Shown here one piece after another: positions 10,813 to 22,045 of a stretch of 64,000 bases of DNA (positions within the stretch are counted from its first letter, which is position 1; every line of letters begins with the position of its first letter). The notes below the pieces were generated by a model. The model worked only from the letters and a program-made list of their open reading frames with translations. It was not told the DNA's origin and did no database searches. The DNA lies in the NCBI GenBank assembly GCA_963383645.1, contig OY726561.1:135833404-135897403 (forward strand), given 5' to 3'. The DNA comes from Muscardinus avellanarius (lineage: Eukaryota; Chordata; Mammalia; Rodentia; Gliridae). The position numbers were made by a program, and so were the translations under genes.

Positions 10813-11733
10813 TTCAGGCAAGCTAGAATATCTTTCAATACGGGCTATCCTCTGAAAGAGAAATCAGATGTTTTCCATTATGACCCAGAGGGCAGAATAA
10901 AGATGAAGATAGACAGGTGGTAGGGGATCGCTCTGACAAATAAAATTGTCATACAATTCTAATCATTAAAAGCATCCCCTCTCACTGAGGACTCAGATGC
11001 CAGACCTGACTGACTTAAGCCAGATGGGGAGGTTAGTTGCTTGCACAGCATGGAAGTCCAGCAGCAGGTTCTGGGCACTCCATTTCCCCATACCGCTTTC
11101 CCTATCTTCAGACCACCCCCATCAGTGGTGACGTGGTGGCCCCGAACAGCACCAGGCTTGGCTCCTCCCATCTCAGTGACCAGGAGAACGCATGAGGCCC
11201 CTAACCAGGGGCTCCATCGAGATTTGCAGGACTGTCACTGGATGACATGGGCCACGTGACCATTTCTGAACCAATCTTTGCAGCTGTATCATGAAACAGG
11301 AGGTTTCACCAGGGCTTCATGTCCCAGGCCTGCCACGAAAGCTGGAAGTCAGCCCTGTCCAACCAGGACTGGGGCAAGAGGAGGCACGATTCCCCAAAGA
11401 AAAAATCCCCTGGGTGCTCTTTCTGAAGAGAAGTTGGTCCATAAGGGCAACAGATCTCCACAGACTGTAAACTAAAGAGGCTCCATGGGAGGGGAAGGGA
11501 GCGCCCCCTCGCTGGGGGCGTCCAAGCAGAGGCTGAATGCCCACCATCGCCTTCGCCCTGTCGAAAGCAGCGGGTGGGGTGGAATCTTAAATCATCATCT
11601 CTCCTAAGGCACCTCTATTCTGAGGACGACGACTGCTCACAGTCCCTGTCATCATAAAGAAAACTCCTAATTCACATTGCGTAGAATTTTCTGGCCCTAA
11701 TCGGGCACAGGCTTATTTGCTTTTCTTGTCCCT
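10813..11733. other. Unique sequence
   Basis: No recognised repeat. Short overlapping ORFs on both strands are without domains. Confidence 0.4.
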
Positions 11734-11734
11734 T

Positions 11735-11878
11735 TTATTTTTTTTTAATTTTTATTGGTGCACTGTAGTCCTACATCTTAGTGAAGCCCGAGATAACACA
11801 GGCATACACGCACACATCGCCCAGTTAGCCCTTCCCCGATCCCTGCCCTCCTCTCCCCTCCCCAGGTTTGCCTGGGAT
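11735..11878 (-). mobile_element. L1 3' UTR fragment (antisense)
   Basis: Starts with TTTTTATTGGTGCACTGTAG, followed by CACACATCGCCCAGTTAGCC and a C-rich stretch, matching the antisense L1 3' UTR seen at 3268 and 20910. Confidence 0.75.
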
Positions 11879-12112
11879 TGACTTTGCTGTTTGTGAATGA
11901 GTACCATGTGCACTGCACTGAGATGCACGCTCCCTCTGTGTCACCGCCTCGCCTTGTATCCTTACTCTTGTTAAACTTACTCCCTCCCAGGAGGTGCTGG
12001 GACAGGCCCCAGCAGTGTCCCCAGCCCCCCCGCAGTGCTCTCAGTAAATCACTCTTTATATGAACTAAGTATTTGGTTGACCAGAAAATCAGATCAATCA
12101 CACTAACTAAAT
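11879..12112. other. Unique spacer
   Basis: No recognised element between the L1 3' UTR and the TG-rich array. Confidence 0.35.
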
Positions 12113-12930
12113 AAGGGTGTGTGTGTGTGTGTGTGAGTATGTGTGTGTGTGAATGTGTGCATATGTGTGTATGAATGTGTATATTGTGTGGCATATTGTA
12201 TGTGCATGTGTGTTGAGCAAACGTATGTATATACATGTATGAATATGTGTATGTATATATGTGGGATTGCGTATGTGTATGTATGTGTGCATGTATCTGT
12301 GTGTATGAATGTGTATGTGTGTGAGCATGTGTATGTATGTGCACATGTATGAATGTGTATATATGATGCATGTGTGTGAGGTATGTGTATGAATGTGTGT
12401 GGTGTGTGCTCATGTGTGCATGTATCCATGTGTGTGTATGGATGTAGGGGTGTTCGTATGTGCATGTATGTTGACCTGCATGGATACATGTGTATAGTGT
12501 GTGATCATGTGTGTGCATGCATGCATGTGTGTATGGTGTATGAGATGTGTATATGCATGTATGAATATGTATGTGTATGTATGGTGAGTGAGCATGTGTG
12601 TGTATGCATATGTGTATATATGCATGGTATGAGCATGTATGTGTGCATGTATGAAAATGTGTGTATGGTGTGTGAGCATGTGTATATACATGTGCATGTA
12701 TCTGTGTATGAATGTGTGTTTATGTATGTGTGGTATGTGTGAACATGTATATGTGTGTGCATGTATTTATGTATGAATGTATTTGTGTGTATATGAATGC
12801 GTTTATGTGTGACCATGTGTATGTGTGTGTGCGGGTATTTGTGTGTGTGTGTGAATGCGTCTGTGTGTGTGAGCATGTGTATGCATGTGTGCATGTATCT
12901 ATGTGTACATGTGCACACACAGGGCACAGA
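12113..12930. repeat. TG/TATG-rich degenerate minisatellite, about 0.8 kb
   Basis: Almost continuous alternating purine-pyrimidine sequence. Units of roughly 40 bp contain GAGCATGTGTATG, GCATGTAT and GAATGTGTAT words, for example near 12590, 12630 and 12670. The many His/Thr and Cys/Val ORFs of up to 246 codons are artefacts. The tract should be prone to Z-DNA formation and length change. Confidence 0.88.
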
Positions 12931-13984
12931 TGGAGGGAGTAGGATGCGGCAGTGCTTGGGAGTCTGGGCCACCTGGAGACTGGAAACCAGCTGGGCTTCT
13001 GCAGTCCGCATGGCCCTGGGTTTCCGGCAGCAGGAGTCTCACCCAGTGTCCGCCATGATGCACCTGGCTCGGCCGCTGGCCACAGCTCCGACTCCCACAC
13101 TCATCTGGCCGACCTGCCTCTCGGTGGCTCTGGAGGAGGAGCCTCATCAGACCTGCCCTGTTTTGCTCCTGGCCGTGGGCCGGCCCTAATCTATATCACG
13201 ATTCCTTTTCCCATAGCCATGGCCAGGAGAGGAGAGGTGACGTCTGGCACAGACACCTGTCCTTCAGTAAGTCGTGGCCAGCACCGTGGAATGTGGGGCT
13301 CACCAAGCCGGCACCTGGGTGAGCCGGTGCACCTTCCTCTTGCACCTGAGTGTCGCAGAGAAGAGTCAGGCACCCTGCCTCAACTACCTGAAAGGGTGGT
13401 GGTGACAGAGCTGTCAGGGGCAGCAGGGAATTGTCATCTTTCAAACCCAGAGGCAGAGGAAGCTGTTTTGCAGGGCTCTGAAGACAGTGGTAGGAGGGAT
13501 TCTGATTCAAGAGAAGGAAGACATTCGCCACAGCACACGCTGGTGGCTTCTGGGAGGGGAGGTTCATGTCTATGCCCGTGCTCCGTGCACAGAGTTCAGA
13601 GGGGCTGGGTGCCCCACAGGATGTACAGGTTAGGGCGCCCAAGCTCTGTGCCTTAGGAAGGGCAAATGAGCCCCCATGTGCCGCGCTGAGAAACAAACAC
13701 TCCCTCCTCAATTCAGACACCCTCTTCCCTGGAGGACTTTGAGAGATTCGCTGGGGAAGACGCCACGCCTAGGAAATGAGGTATTGGGAAGAGCCAGACC
13801 ACAGAGCAATTGATTCCGCTCTGTTCCTTGCTGAGGATAAGACTGAGAACATTTGACAAGACCACGCGCTCTCGAGGGTTCGCCAGCCCCAACCTACAGG
13901 CACCGCTTCCATGAGAAAATACGGCCAGCGGGGCTGGAGGGAATTCTAAGGGGCGCACTGTTTCCAGGCACAGCAAGAGAACTG
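12931..13984. other. GC-rich unique sequence, ORFs unrecognised
   Basis: An open frame of 234 codons (12952-13656, +) and one of 174 codons (13196-13720, -) overlap. Neither has a domain, signal or family resemblance that I can name, and both are explained by high GC and few stop codons. I do not call a gene. Confidence 0.4.
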
Positions 13985-14380
13985 GACGCGGTAATTAATG
14001 GAATCTTATAAAACAAATTCAAATTGATCAGTCAGTAAGTTGGAGTATTGCCACCCAGACGGAAACCGATTCAGAGGAGCATAAATTGAGTCAATAATAA
14101 ATGTGGAAGGAGACAGGAGTCAGGGGAAAGTGTCTGGTGTAGCATTATCGGAGCTTATGTTATTTATTATAGGGGATTAATAGTAATAAAAAAAGGCTCC
14201 CATGACAAAGCCTTTGAAAGAAACCACAATGTAAAACTGAGATCTATAAGAAAGATCTGGTTTTAGGAGCTTAATTGAAAATATTAAACAGAAGACAGCA
14301 ATTTAATTAAATGTAAAGATGATGATAAATTGCCAAGTTGTATCTAGTCATGAGAGGAGAGATCTTGAACAAGACGCTCT
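13985..14380. other. AT-rich unique block, candidate conserved non-coding element
   Basis: Non-repetitive, with dense homeodomain-like words (GGTAATTAATGG, GGGATTAATAG, CTTAATTGAA, CAATTTAATTAAATG). This is typical of developmental enhancers in gene deserts. Conservation cannot be tested here. Confidence 0.3.
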
Positions 14381-15461
14381 AGCGTGATCAGAGTTGCCTG
14401 AACACACACATTTTTTTGCAAAGGGGAAGAATGTCAGGTGTGGGCTTGCTGCTACCCCTCCCCCTGGGGGGGGGGTCCCTGGCCCATCCTGGTGCCGGGG
14501 CCTCTTCTAAGTGGTCCAGGCCCCCTTTAAAGGAAGACCCGGCTCAGAATCACCTTCTAGAATCTCAGGACATCGCCCTGAGATTGCAATGTGCACTGCA
14601 TCATTAGACCCCACATCCGTCTGCCTCTTGCCCTCCTCCGGAGAGAGAAAACCTTTCCCTGCCCCACAGCCTTCCTGGCATCAGCTGCACACATATGCAA
14701 ACATACATGCCCTCCCCCATGTCTACCATACACAAAGCCCGCTACCCCAGAGTCACCCAGATGCTAGACACGAAGGGGTAAAATCAGTCACCGGGTGACT
14801 CCCAGTAACAAGTGAGGAAATTCAGGATAGAGCACCATGACGTTGCTTAATCCTGGAGCAGCTGGCCTCCAGCCTGTTGCTGGCCCCAAACGATGCCACC
14901 CAAACATCCCCTGTCCCAGCATGCTCCTGCAAAAGAGGGCAGCAGCTGGACGCTCAGGCTGTGCAGAGAAGGGATGGACATCTTGTCCTGACACCTGGAC
15001 GAGGAGAATGCACACAGAGGTCAGGAAGGAACCTTGAGCTAAGAAAGGTGGAGACGAGTCTAATGGAAATAGACGGCTCAACATCAAAGAGGGCGAGGCT
15101 CTCCTGCTCAGCCCTGGAGGCTCAGGAAAGCTTCCTTGGGTGTCCTGCCTCCCAGCTGGCCCCAAGGCACCCTCCTCTGTGCTCCTATGACACGCCCTGC
15201 AAATGCTTTCCCTGGGCACCGAGCCTTTTGCCAGCTCACCAGCCTGTCCCTGCACTGGGGTGGGCCTTATTCAATGCATTCTCCCCAGAACCCAATGCAA
15301 AACCTGCACTTAACTGAGTGAATATCTGGCCAGGGGCCTGGCACCTTTGGAGGAGAGATAGTCTGAAGAGTCCAACACTGTGTGGCCATCTGAAAGCTTA
15401 GCTGTCTGGCTGAACAGCTGCTCTGGGTTGTGGGTAATGTGTGGGGATGCAAAGCAGTATC
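14381..15461. other. Unique sequence
   Basis: GC-rich unique sequence with overlapping short ORFs and no recognised domains. No repeat family is seen. Confidence 0.35.
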
Positions 15462-15479
15462 AAGAAATGTCCATCTTGG

Positions 15480-15675
15480 AGCTGATGTGGCGGCACACAC
15501 TTGTAATCCCATTACTCGGGAGGCTGAGACAGGAGGGTCGCAGGTTCGCAGCCAGCCTTGGCTACTTAGTGAGACCCTGTTTCTAAATAAAGGATTAAAA
15601 ATAGGGCTGGGGGTATAGCTTGGAGGTAGAATGCCCCTGGGTTCAATCTCCAGTGTCACCAAAAAAAAAAAAGAA
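15480..15675 (+). repeat. B1-dID SINE with perfect target-site duplication
   Basis: Flanked by the 18-bp duplication AAGAAATGTCCATCTTGG (15462-15479 and 15676-15693). Near full length with a pure A tail, so relatively young. Confidence 0.95.
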
Positions 15676-15988
15676 AAGAAATGTCCATCTTGGGCTTTCT
15701 CCAGTATCAGCCTCTGCATGCAGGTGGACTTGTAAGTTGTGCCTTCTTTGTGAGGCCTGGGGGAAGGTCTGAGGTGGGTCCCAGCTGTGGCATTGGTTAT
15801 GGGGAAAGAAAGGGCACACCTTCAAAAGGCCTCAGCTGACGCCGATGGGACATGAGTTTGTGTGTTTTGAAGCTGAGCTGTGTGTTTGAGAGCTGATGAG
15901 GGCTCATTATACTTTTATGAATGCTTGCATCTCCCATAACAAAAAAAATGTTAATAAAGTAAAATTTTACATTTAAAAAGACTCGAGA

Positions 15989-16240
15989 ACCAGGTGCAGT
16001 ACCACACACCTATAATCCTAGTCCTTAGGAGGCTGAGGCAGGAGGATCACAGGGTTGAGGCCAGCCTCAGCAACTTACCAAGACCCTCAGCAACATAGTG
16101 AGACCTTCACCAACTTAATGTGACCCTGTCTCAAAATAAAAAATTTTAAAAAGGGCTGAGGGTTTAGCTCAGAGGTAGAATGTCTCGGGGTTCAATCCCT
16201 AGTACCAAAATATATGATATGATATGATATGATATATAAT
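15989..16240 (+). repeat. B1-dID SINE, internally duplicated, with (ATATG)n tail
   Basis: The middle of the element carries extra copies of the CAACTTA..GAGACC segment (about 16068-16125). The tail has become (ATATG)n at about 16210-16240. Confidence 0.85.
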
Positions 16241-16344
16241 ACAATATGATAATATTAAATAAGACCTTATATTCAGATTATTTCCCCTCATACCTCCTCC
16301 TACCTCCTTGAACACAGTGGTTCTCAAACTATGACCCCTAGATA

Positions 16345-16737
16345 TGTAAGTCAGCTTTCCATTACTATAATAAAACACCTGAGATAATTAACTTAAAAGG
16401 AGAAAAATAATCCCCAGTACCACAAAAAAAAAGAGAAAAATATTCATTTTGGCTCACAGGCTTGGCGAGTTCAGTCCAAGACTGAGTAGCTCTGATGCAT
16501 TTAAGCCTGTCCTGGGGGCAGGGGAGGGGTTTAAAGTAAAACTGCTCAGCTCATAAAAGAGGGAGAAGAAAGGACCAGGGTCCCACAATCCCCTCTGAGT
16601 GCACGCTCCCAATGACCTAAGAACCTTCCAGCAGGCCCCACCTCTTAAAGGTGCCATAACCTCCCAACAGTTCCGCCCAGGGGACCAAGCCTTTAACACA
16701 TGGGCCTTTGGGGGACAGCCCAGATATGAACCCTAGC
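16345..16737 (-). repeat. MaLR-type LTR inserted in MER5
   Basis: Antisense LTR features: CATTACTATAATAAAACACC, CATTTTGGCTCACAG, CCAGGGTCCCACAATCCCC and CAAGCCTTTAACACATGGGC. These match the ERVL-MaLR LTR pattern in which the sense strand runs from a TG end at 16737. It contains a tiny SINE-tail insertion at 16410. Confidence 0.75.
16410..16432 (+). repeat. 23-bp SINE 3'-end micro-insertion
   Basis: The sequence is only ATCCCCAGTACCAC plus nine A, i.e. the last bases of the B1-dID SINE. It is flanked by a perfect 10-bp duplication GAGAAAAATA (16400-16409 and 16433-16442). This is an extreme 5' truncation. Confidence 0.85.
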
Positions 16738-16857
16738 ACCAGACCAGCAGGGTTGAAGTTGCCTGGGAACACATTATAAATGCAAATTCTCAAGCCCATC
16801 CTGACCCTCTAAATCAGAAGTCATCGGGTGGTACCCAGCAAACAGAGGAATGTATCC

Positions 16858-16988
16858 TCCAGGTAGGGGGGAGGGGGTGGGATCCGGAGGGAAACACATC
16901 AAGGGCTGTGTACATATGTGTTTCTATCATTATGAATGTCATTATGATGTATAATTACAATGTATCAATAAAATAGTATTTTAAAAAT
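16858..16988 (+). mobile_element. L1 3' UTR fragment (sense)
   Basis: G-rich start, then TATAATTACAATGTATCAATAAAA with an A-rich end. This resembles the L1 3' terminus seen elsewhere in the window, but is diverged. Confidence 0.5.
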
Positions 16989-16994
16989 GCTTGG

Positions 16995-17195
16995 AGCCAG
17001 GCGTGGTGGCTGCACATGCTTGTAATCCCAGCATTTGGGAGTCTAAGACCAGAGGATCGTGGTTCGCGGACAGCCTCAGCTACTTAGTGAGGCCCTCTGC
17101 AACTCAGTGAGACCCTGTTTCAAAATAAAGAATAAAAAAATCGGGCAGGGGGAGTAGCTCGGAGGTCGAATGCCTCTGGGTTCCATCCCCAGACC

Positions 17196-17226
<31 letters not shown>
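16995..17226 (+). repeat. B1-dID SINE
   Basis: Full-length copy starting GCCAGGCGTGG and ending in an interruption-free A tail (about 17197-17226). Confidence 0.9.
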
Positions 17227-17228
<2 letters not shown>

Positions 17229-18289
17229 TTGAAAAGATATTTCACATACAACAAAAAATATCATGTTAATTTTAAAAACAAAAGAGAAAATCAGCTTTAT
17301 GGGGTTTATAAAAGTAATTAAAATTAAAAATTCAATAAAAATAAAAAAGTTAAGGAAATTTCCTAGAAAGTAAAATTTAGGGGGAAAAAAAGACAAAAAT
17401 TTGGGAGAAAAAAAACAACCAAAAAATAAATTAATTTAGGACCTCTATAACCCAACATGAGAAGTTTCAGAAAGATAAAAGAGAGGGAAAAAAGGGGAAT
17501 TATTATCAAAGGAAGAATACAAGGATTTCTTCCATGACTGAGTAAAAATTTCCAGGTCCAAAGGGTTCATTCATTCAGAGCCCAACACAGAGAACGAATG
17601 ACCTTTTCCTACACTCACCAAAGCCCATGAGCGTGACAAACGTCCCATATAACTTATCAGAAACAAGAGTGGCCTAGGACCTCTAATAAAAGAAACTTTT
17701 AACCATTCACTTGAAATAGTACAATGTCTTCAGAGCGACAAGAAAAAAATGGCGCTCAAAGGGAAACTCCATTAACAATCAACTCGTTAATCAAGCGCCA
17801 ATGAAGATATTCTCAGGCAGTCAAGGTCTCATCCTTTCTGGAGATGCCCCAGGAAGCTGTATCACCAAACGAGGAGATAATCTAAGAAAGAAGATGAGAT
17901 CCAGGATGCACGCGGGGTCCGGATGATGGGGAAGGGAGGCCACGGGACAGTCATAGATGTGCAGGAGGCCTGTGGAGAAACGGAGGGACCCAAGGGAGAC
18001 GTCCCCAAGAAAACATGAAGCTGATAGATTGCCTGCTGTGTTTAGAAAGGAGAGTTGGGAAGTTTAGTGATAGAGACATGATGTTAAAGCAAATGAAAAA
18101 TGAGGTAATTATCCCGCTTCCCAACCCTCCCGGAAAACGATAAGCAGTAACTTGTTGAAGGATGGAAACAGAGTCGTTCGACGGTAGGTTACTTAGCTGT
18201 CCGGGATATTTATAGTCTTGGTATTGTAATCACTGGATATTTGTTTAATCAAATCTTGCAAGAAAACAGGCTAAGAAAAGGGGGAGTCG

Positions 18290-18290
<1 letters not shown>
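17227..18290. other. Unique sequence, possible conserved block near 18050-18290
   Basis: Very A-rich at first (17230-17470), possibly an old retroelement that I cannot name. The part 18050-18290 is non-repetitive and contains GAGGTAATTATCCCGC and GTTTAATCAAATC words. Confidence 0.3.

Positions 18291-18293
<3 letters not shown>

Positions 18294-18330
<37 letters not shown>
18294..18330 (+). repeat. (GT)n microsatellite
   Basis: About 18 uninterrupted GT units. Confidence 0.95.
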
Positions 18331-18334
<4 letters not shown>

Positions 18335-19501
18335 GGGCTCCATCTTAATCTTGAAATAAAAACTCAATGGAGACTATCTCAAAGTGGAAAATTAAGAAAC
18401 TGAAGTGTACTTGTGTCAGTAAGAAATTGAGCAGGGAACAGAAGAGGCAGATAACAGAGCTCTCCAGAGCACAGTACCTACGGCAAGAGGGTAGCGTAGG
18501 GACGACTGCTGTCCACCATAACCCAAAGCCAAATCGTACTCTTTGGATTATTAAACTCTGCCCAGGTTATTCTCGTGTGAAGCGAGATTTTGAAGACAGA
18601 AATGCTTTCCATTCGTTCCAAGAGAATCCGCCAAAGCCTGGGCTTTTCACAGCGAGCCTGCGGACCTGGGTCAAGACTGGACATGTTCTCACTGAGAAAC
18701 GCGCCTGGCCTGCCTCTGTTGGTATAGAACGCTTCATTTAGGCCAAAGGACACGATTGAAGTTTTGAAAACTCTTAGAGATAAATCAGCCGGCCATTTGC
18801 CTGGCTGGCCTCACACCTGGAGCCTGACCTTCCTGGGTTCCTGACACCAAGAACAGCTCAGTATGAGAAAGTGAGGACAAGCCTGGAACTCAGAAACAGC
18901 CCTGATCCTTGAGACACCTCAGGACACCTTGTCCCGTTATTTCTAAGACTCCCCAGATGCCTCTCATGTGCTTGTGAACCTGTCCCTGACTAGCCATGAC
19001 TGCAGCAGTCATTCACCTCCTCTGCCATCTCTTATTTTCCAGGTCTGTCTGCTTGGCCATCTCCCAGTGCCCAAGTCCAGGCGCAGCCACGCTCGCCCGG
19101 CACCACCTCTAGACCACAGCCATATTCCCTGCTCTGGCGTCCTGGAATATTCAAAAGAGGACCATAGAATCTAGAGGAGACTCTGTCACCTGGTGTCAAA
19201 GCAAGGCTGCTCTTGCACCCAAAGTTAACATGGTCTCCACTGAAAAAATCTCCTGAATCTTACATGCATCCACTGGACACGGCTGGGGGCAAACCCAAAG
19301 GACAGCCCCATGCAGACGGAGGTTTTATTCCTGAGCCTCCTGTCTGACTCCCTCGTCCTGGGAGCCTCAGTGATCTGCCATGAATACCCTCCTCCACCCC
19401 CACTCGTCTTCCACACACTGAGATACCTGCGCGCCCATGACCCGCTAACCCTCCGACACACAGATGTCGGACCAACCTGGCCATCCCTCCGTAGCCAAGG
19501 C
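18331..19501. other. Unique sequence
   Basis: No recognised repeat. ORFs of 60-126 codons overlap on both strands without domains, and the one at 19310-19690 runs into a SINE. Confidence 0.35.
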
Positions 19502-19512
19502 CCAGCACTCTT

Positions 19513-19780
19513 TTTAAATTTTATGTTTAAATTTATGTACTTATGGATTCATTCACTTATTTATTTTGTGGCACTACTGGAGATTGAACCTAGGGGCATT
19601 CTACCTCAGCGTTATAGCCCCAGCCCCATATTATTTTTTATTTGGGAACAGAGTCTCACTAAGTTGCTGAAGGCCTCACTCAGTTGCTGAGGTGAGGCTG
19701 GTCTTAAATCTGTGATCCTCCTGTCTCGGCCGCACAAGTATTGGGATTACAGGCATGTGCTACCACCCCCATCTTGAGGT
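19513..19780 (-). repeat. B1-dID SINE
   Basis: Minus-strand copy with a T-rich (tail) side at 19513-19570. Flanked by CCAGCACTCTT (19502-19512) and CCAGCATTCTT (19781-19791), a one-mismatch target-site duplication. Confidence 0.9.
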
Positions 19781-19898
19781 CCAGCATTCTTAACCCTTGT
19801 CATTCCGTGACAGAAGAAGATGGAAAGGCATGAGTCTTTTTGTCACATCTCACGGAAATGCCCTGAAATTCCCAAAGTATAAAAATACATATTTGAAA

Positions 19899-20181
19899 GC
19901 CAGGCCTGGTGCATGCTTGTAATCCCAGTATTAGGGAGGCTAAGACAGGAGCATCATGGTTTTCAGACAACCTCAGCTACTTAGCGAGGCCCTTCGCAAC
20001 TCAGTGAGGCCCAGTTTCAAAAATAAAAATAGGGCTAGGGTGTGGTTCAGAGGTAGAATGCCCCTGGGTTCCATCCCTGGTACCATATAAATAAATAAAT
20101 AAATAAATACATAAATAAATAAATAGGGCTGGGGGTGTAGCTTGGAGGTGGAATGCCCCTGGGTTCCATCCCCAGCACCAA

Positions 20182-20236
<55 letters not shown>
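19899..20236 (+). repeat. B1-dID SINE with duplicated ID half and (TA)n tail
   Basis: The SINE body ends near 20085 and is followed by (AAAT)n. A second copy of the ID half lies at about 20124-20182, and then (TA)n runs to 20236. The second ID half could be a template slip or another truncated insertion. Confidence 0.85.
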
Positions 20237-20239
<3 letters not shown>

Positions 20240-20240
<1 letters not shown>

Positions 20241-20894
20241 ATTGATAGCTATGTAAGAGAATTTGAAATTTGGTAATCTGGGAATAAAATGTACCCTATA
20301 GGATGTGTATGCCAGAATTGTGTCTGTACCATGATGGGCTAAAGAATTCATTCTGGTCAACCAGCTAGACTCTGCACAAGAAAAAACATGAGGCCCCTCC
20401 CCTGCCTGAGGAGGCCAGACTGACAGAGCCCGCTGACCAATTCTGCCACCCCGAGGCTGTAAATTTCCAGACTCCTTGCTCATTTCCTCAATGACCCATC
20501 AAGATAATGAAATTCTCCCCACTGCGGGGGCTCACTCCCTGGGGACTCTGCTGTCTGCCGGGCAAAGCTTTATTGTTGTTGGCCTCTCCCTGACTAATCG
20601 GACAAATTAATCTCTGATAAAAGATTAATGTAAGGATGGCAAATGGATTTCATTTCTGCTGCCAACTGTGATTGATCGGTAGGGGCCACCTAGAGGGCTC
20701 ATGTGGGAAGGCCTGTGGCCAGAGCTCAGCTCAGCAAGCAAGGGTGCCAGGACTGAGCTGCAGTGTCTGAGCCCTGAGCTCTCTGGGGACGATGGCATTA
20801 TAGATGTGGCCTCTATGCCATTTTAGGATTGGTGACACACCTGGGTTCACCTCTCTCTCTTCCTGGTATACTCTTACATTTGGGCATGGCAGTT
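20240..20894. other. Unique sequence, candidate conserved block 20530-20690
   Basis: The block at 20530-20690 contains CTTTATTGTTGTTGGCC (SOX-like ATTGTT), GACTAATCGGAC, AAATTAATCTCTGATAAAAG and GATTAATG words, typical of deeply conserved enhancers. Not tested. Confidence 0.3.
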
Positions 20895-20909
20895 GGCAGG
20901 AAGAAATCT

Positions 20910-21677
20910 GTTTTTTAATATTTTTATTGGTGCATTGTATTTATACATCATAATGGGGTAAAAAGACTTGTGTAGGCATAAATGCACACATCACCCAGCC
21001 AGCCCCCTCCCAGTCTCCACCTCACTCCCTCCCCGTCCCTCCCTCCCATGCTTGGCTTAGTGGTTGACTACGATATGAATAAGTACATCACGTGCTTTAA
21101 AGCGTTTCCCTCTCCCCACCTCCCATCCCCACAGTTAGGTTGCCTTATTTACTCCTCTATAGGATCTCCTTTTTCACCTGGAGTTCCTCCTATGACCCCA
21201 TTCACCCTAGCTTTCACATATTAGGGAAAGCATCCGATTCCTTACTTTTTGTGACTTACTAATCTCACTTAGCATACTGTTGTCCTCAAGATCCATCCAT
21301 TTCCCTGAAAATACCGCAACTGTATTTTTTTTATGGCTGAGTAAAATTCCATTGTGTACCTATCCCACAGTTTGGTAATCCATTCATCTGTTGATGGACA
21401 TCTTGGCTGGTTCCACAGTTTGGCAGCGGTGAATTGTGCAGCTATGAGCATAGATACACATACATTAGTTTGGTAGTTTGGTTTACTTTCTTTTGGGTAG
21501 ATACCTAGAAGTGGTATTGCTGGATCGAATGGTGGATTTGTTACCATTCTTCTGAGAATCCTCCATACTGTTTTCCAAAGTGGTTGCACTAATTTGTAAT
21601 CCCACCAACAATGTTTTAGAGTTCCCACTTCTCCACATCCTCGCCAGCATTTGTTGTTGCTTGTGTTTTGAACGATT
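20910..21677 (-). mobile_element. 5'-truncated L1, 3' end (antisense)
   Basis: On the minus strand the last ~130 codons of ORF2 (about 21269-21660, words [20 protein letters not shown] and CPSTDEWITKLWDRYTMEFY) are followed by the 3' UTR and the poly(A) side at 20910. Flanked by GGCAGGAAGAAATCT (20895-20909) and GGCAGGAGGAAATCT (21678-21692). A standard truncated insertion. Confidence 0.92.
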
Positions 21678-21692
21678 GGGCAGGAGGAAATC

Positions 21693-22040
21693 TTATCCCA
21701 AGCAGGAAGAACCTTGAGTCCATAAGAACATGGAACAGGCAGACCTCGATGGTCCTCTTGGTAACGCCTCTTTTCCTGGTCCATGAACACTTGGCCTGGA
21801 GGGCAGAGGACCCTCTGCAGAGCTCCATCCCAGGACAAGAGGAAGATTGCGAAGCCATCTATTCCAAGTCATGTCAGTGAACAATTGTCTTGTGTGCCCC
21901 CAAGGAAATGAATGAAAGGACACAAATACAACTTTCCATAATAGGACAGGAACTCAGTAGGACTTGTCACTACAGGGCAGAGCCCAGGGCAGGCCCAGTA
22001 TACTGTAAGAATTTGATTTTGTTGAATGAATACTAGAATT
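21693..22040. other. Unique spacer
   Basis: Nothing recognised. Confidence 0.35.
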
Positions 22041-22045
22041 TGGAC

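Larger units (their letters stand above)
16314..16855 (+). repeat. MER5-type DNA transposon split by an LTR
   Basis: CAGTGGTTCTCAAACTATGACC at 16316-16337 and CTGGGAACACATTATAAATGC, AATTCTCAAGCCC, AATCAGAAGTCATCGGG at about 16760-16830 match the two halves of MER5A (a non-autonomous hAT). The gap 16345-16737 is a MaLR LTR. Confidence 0.75.

Noticed and set aside
11778..13011. Overlapping His/Thr- and Cys/Val-rich ORFs of up to 246 codons
   Set aside because: They are translations of the TG-rich minisatellite in several frames and on both strands.
12952..13720. 234-codon (+) and 174-codon (-) ORFs
   Set aside because: GC-rich unique sequence open on both strands, with no domain, no family resemblance and no clear splice or start context.
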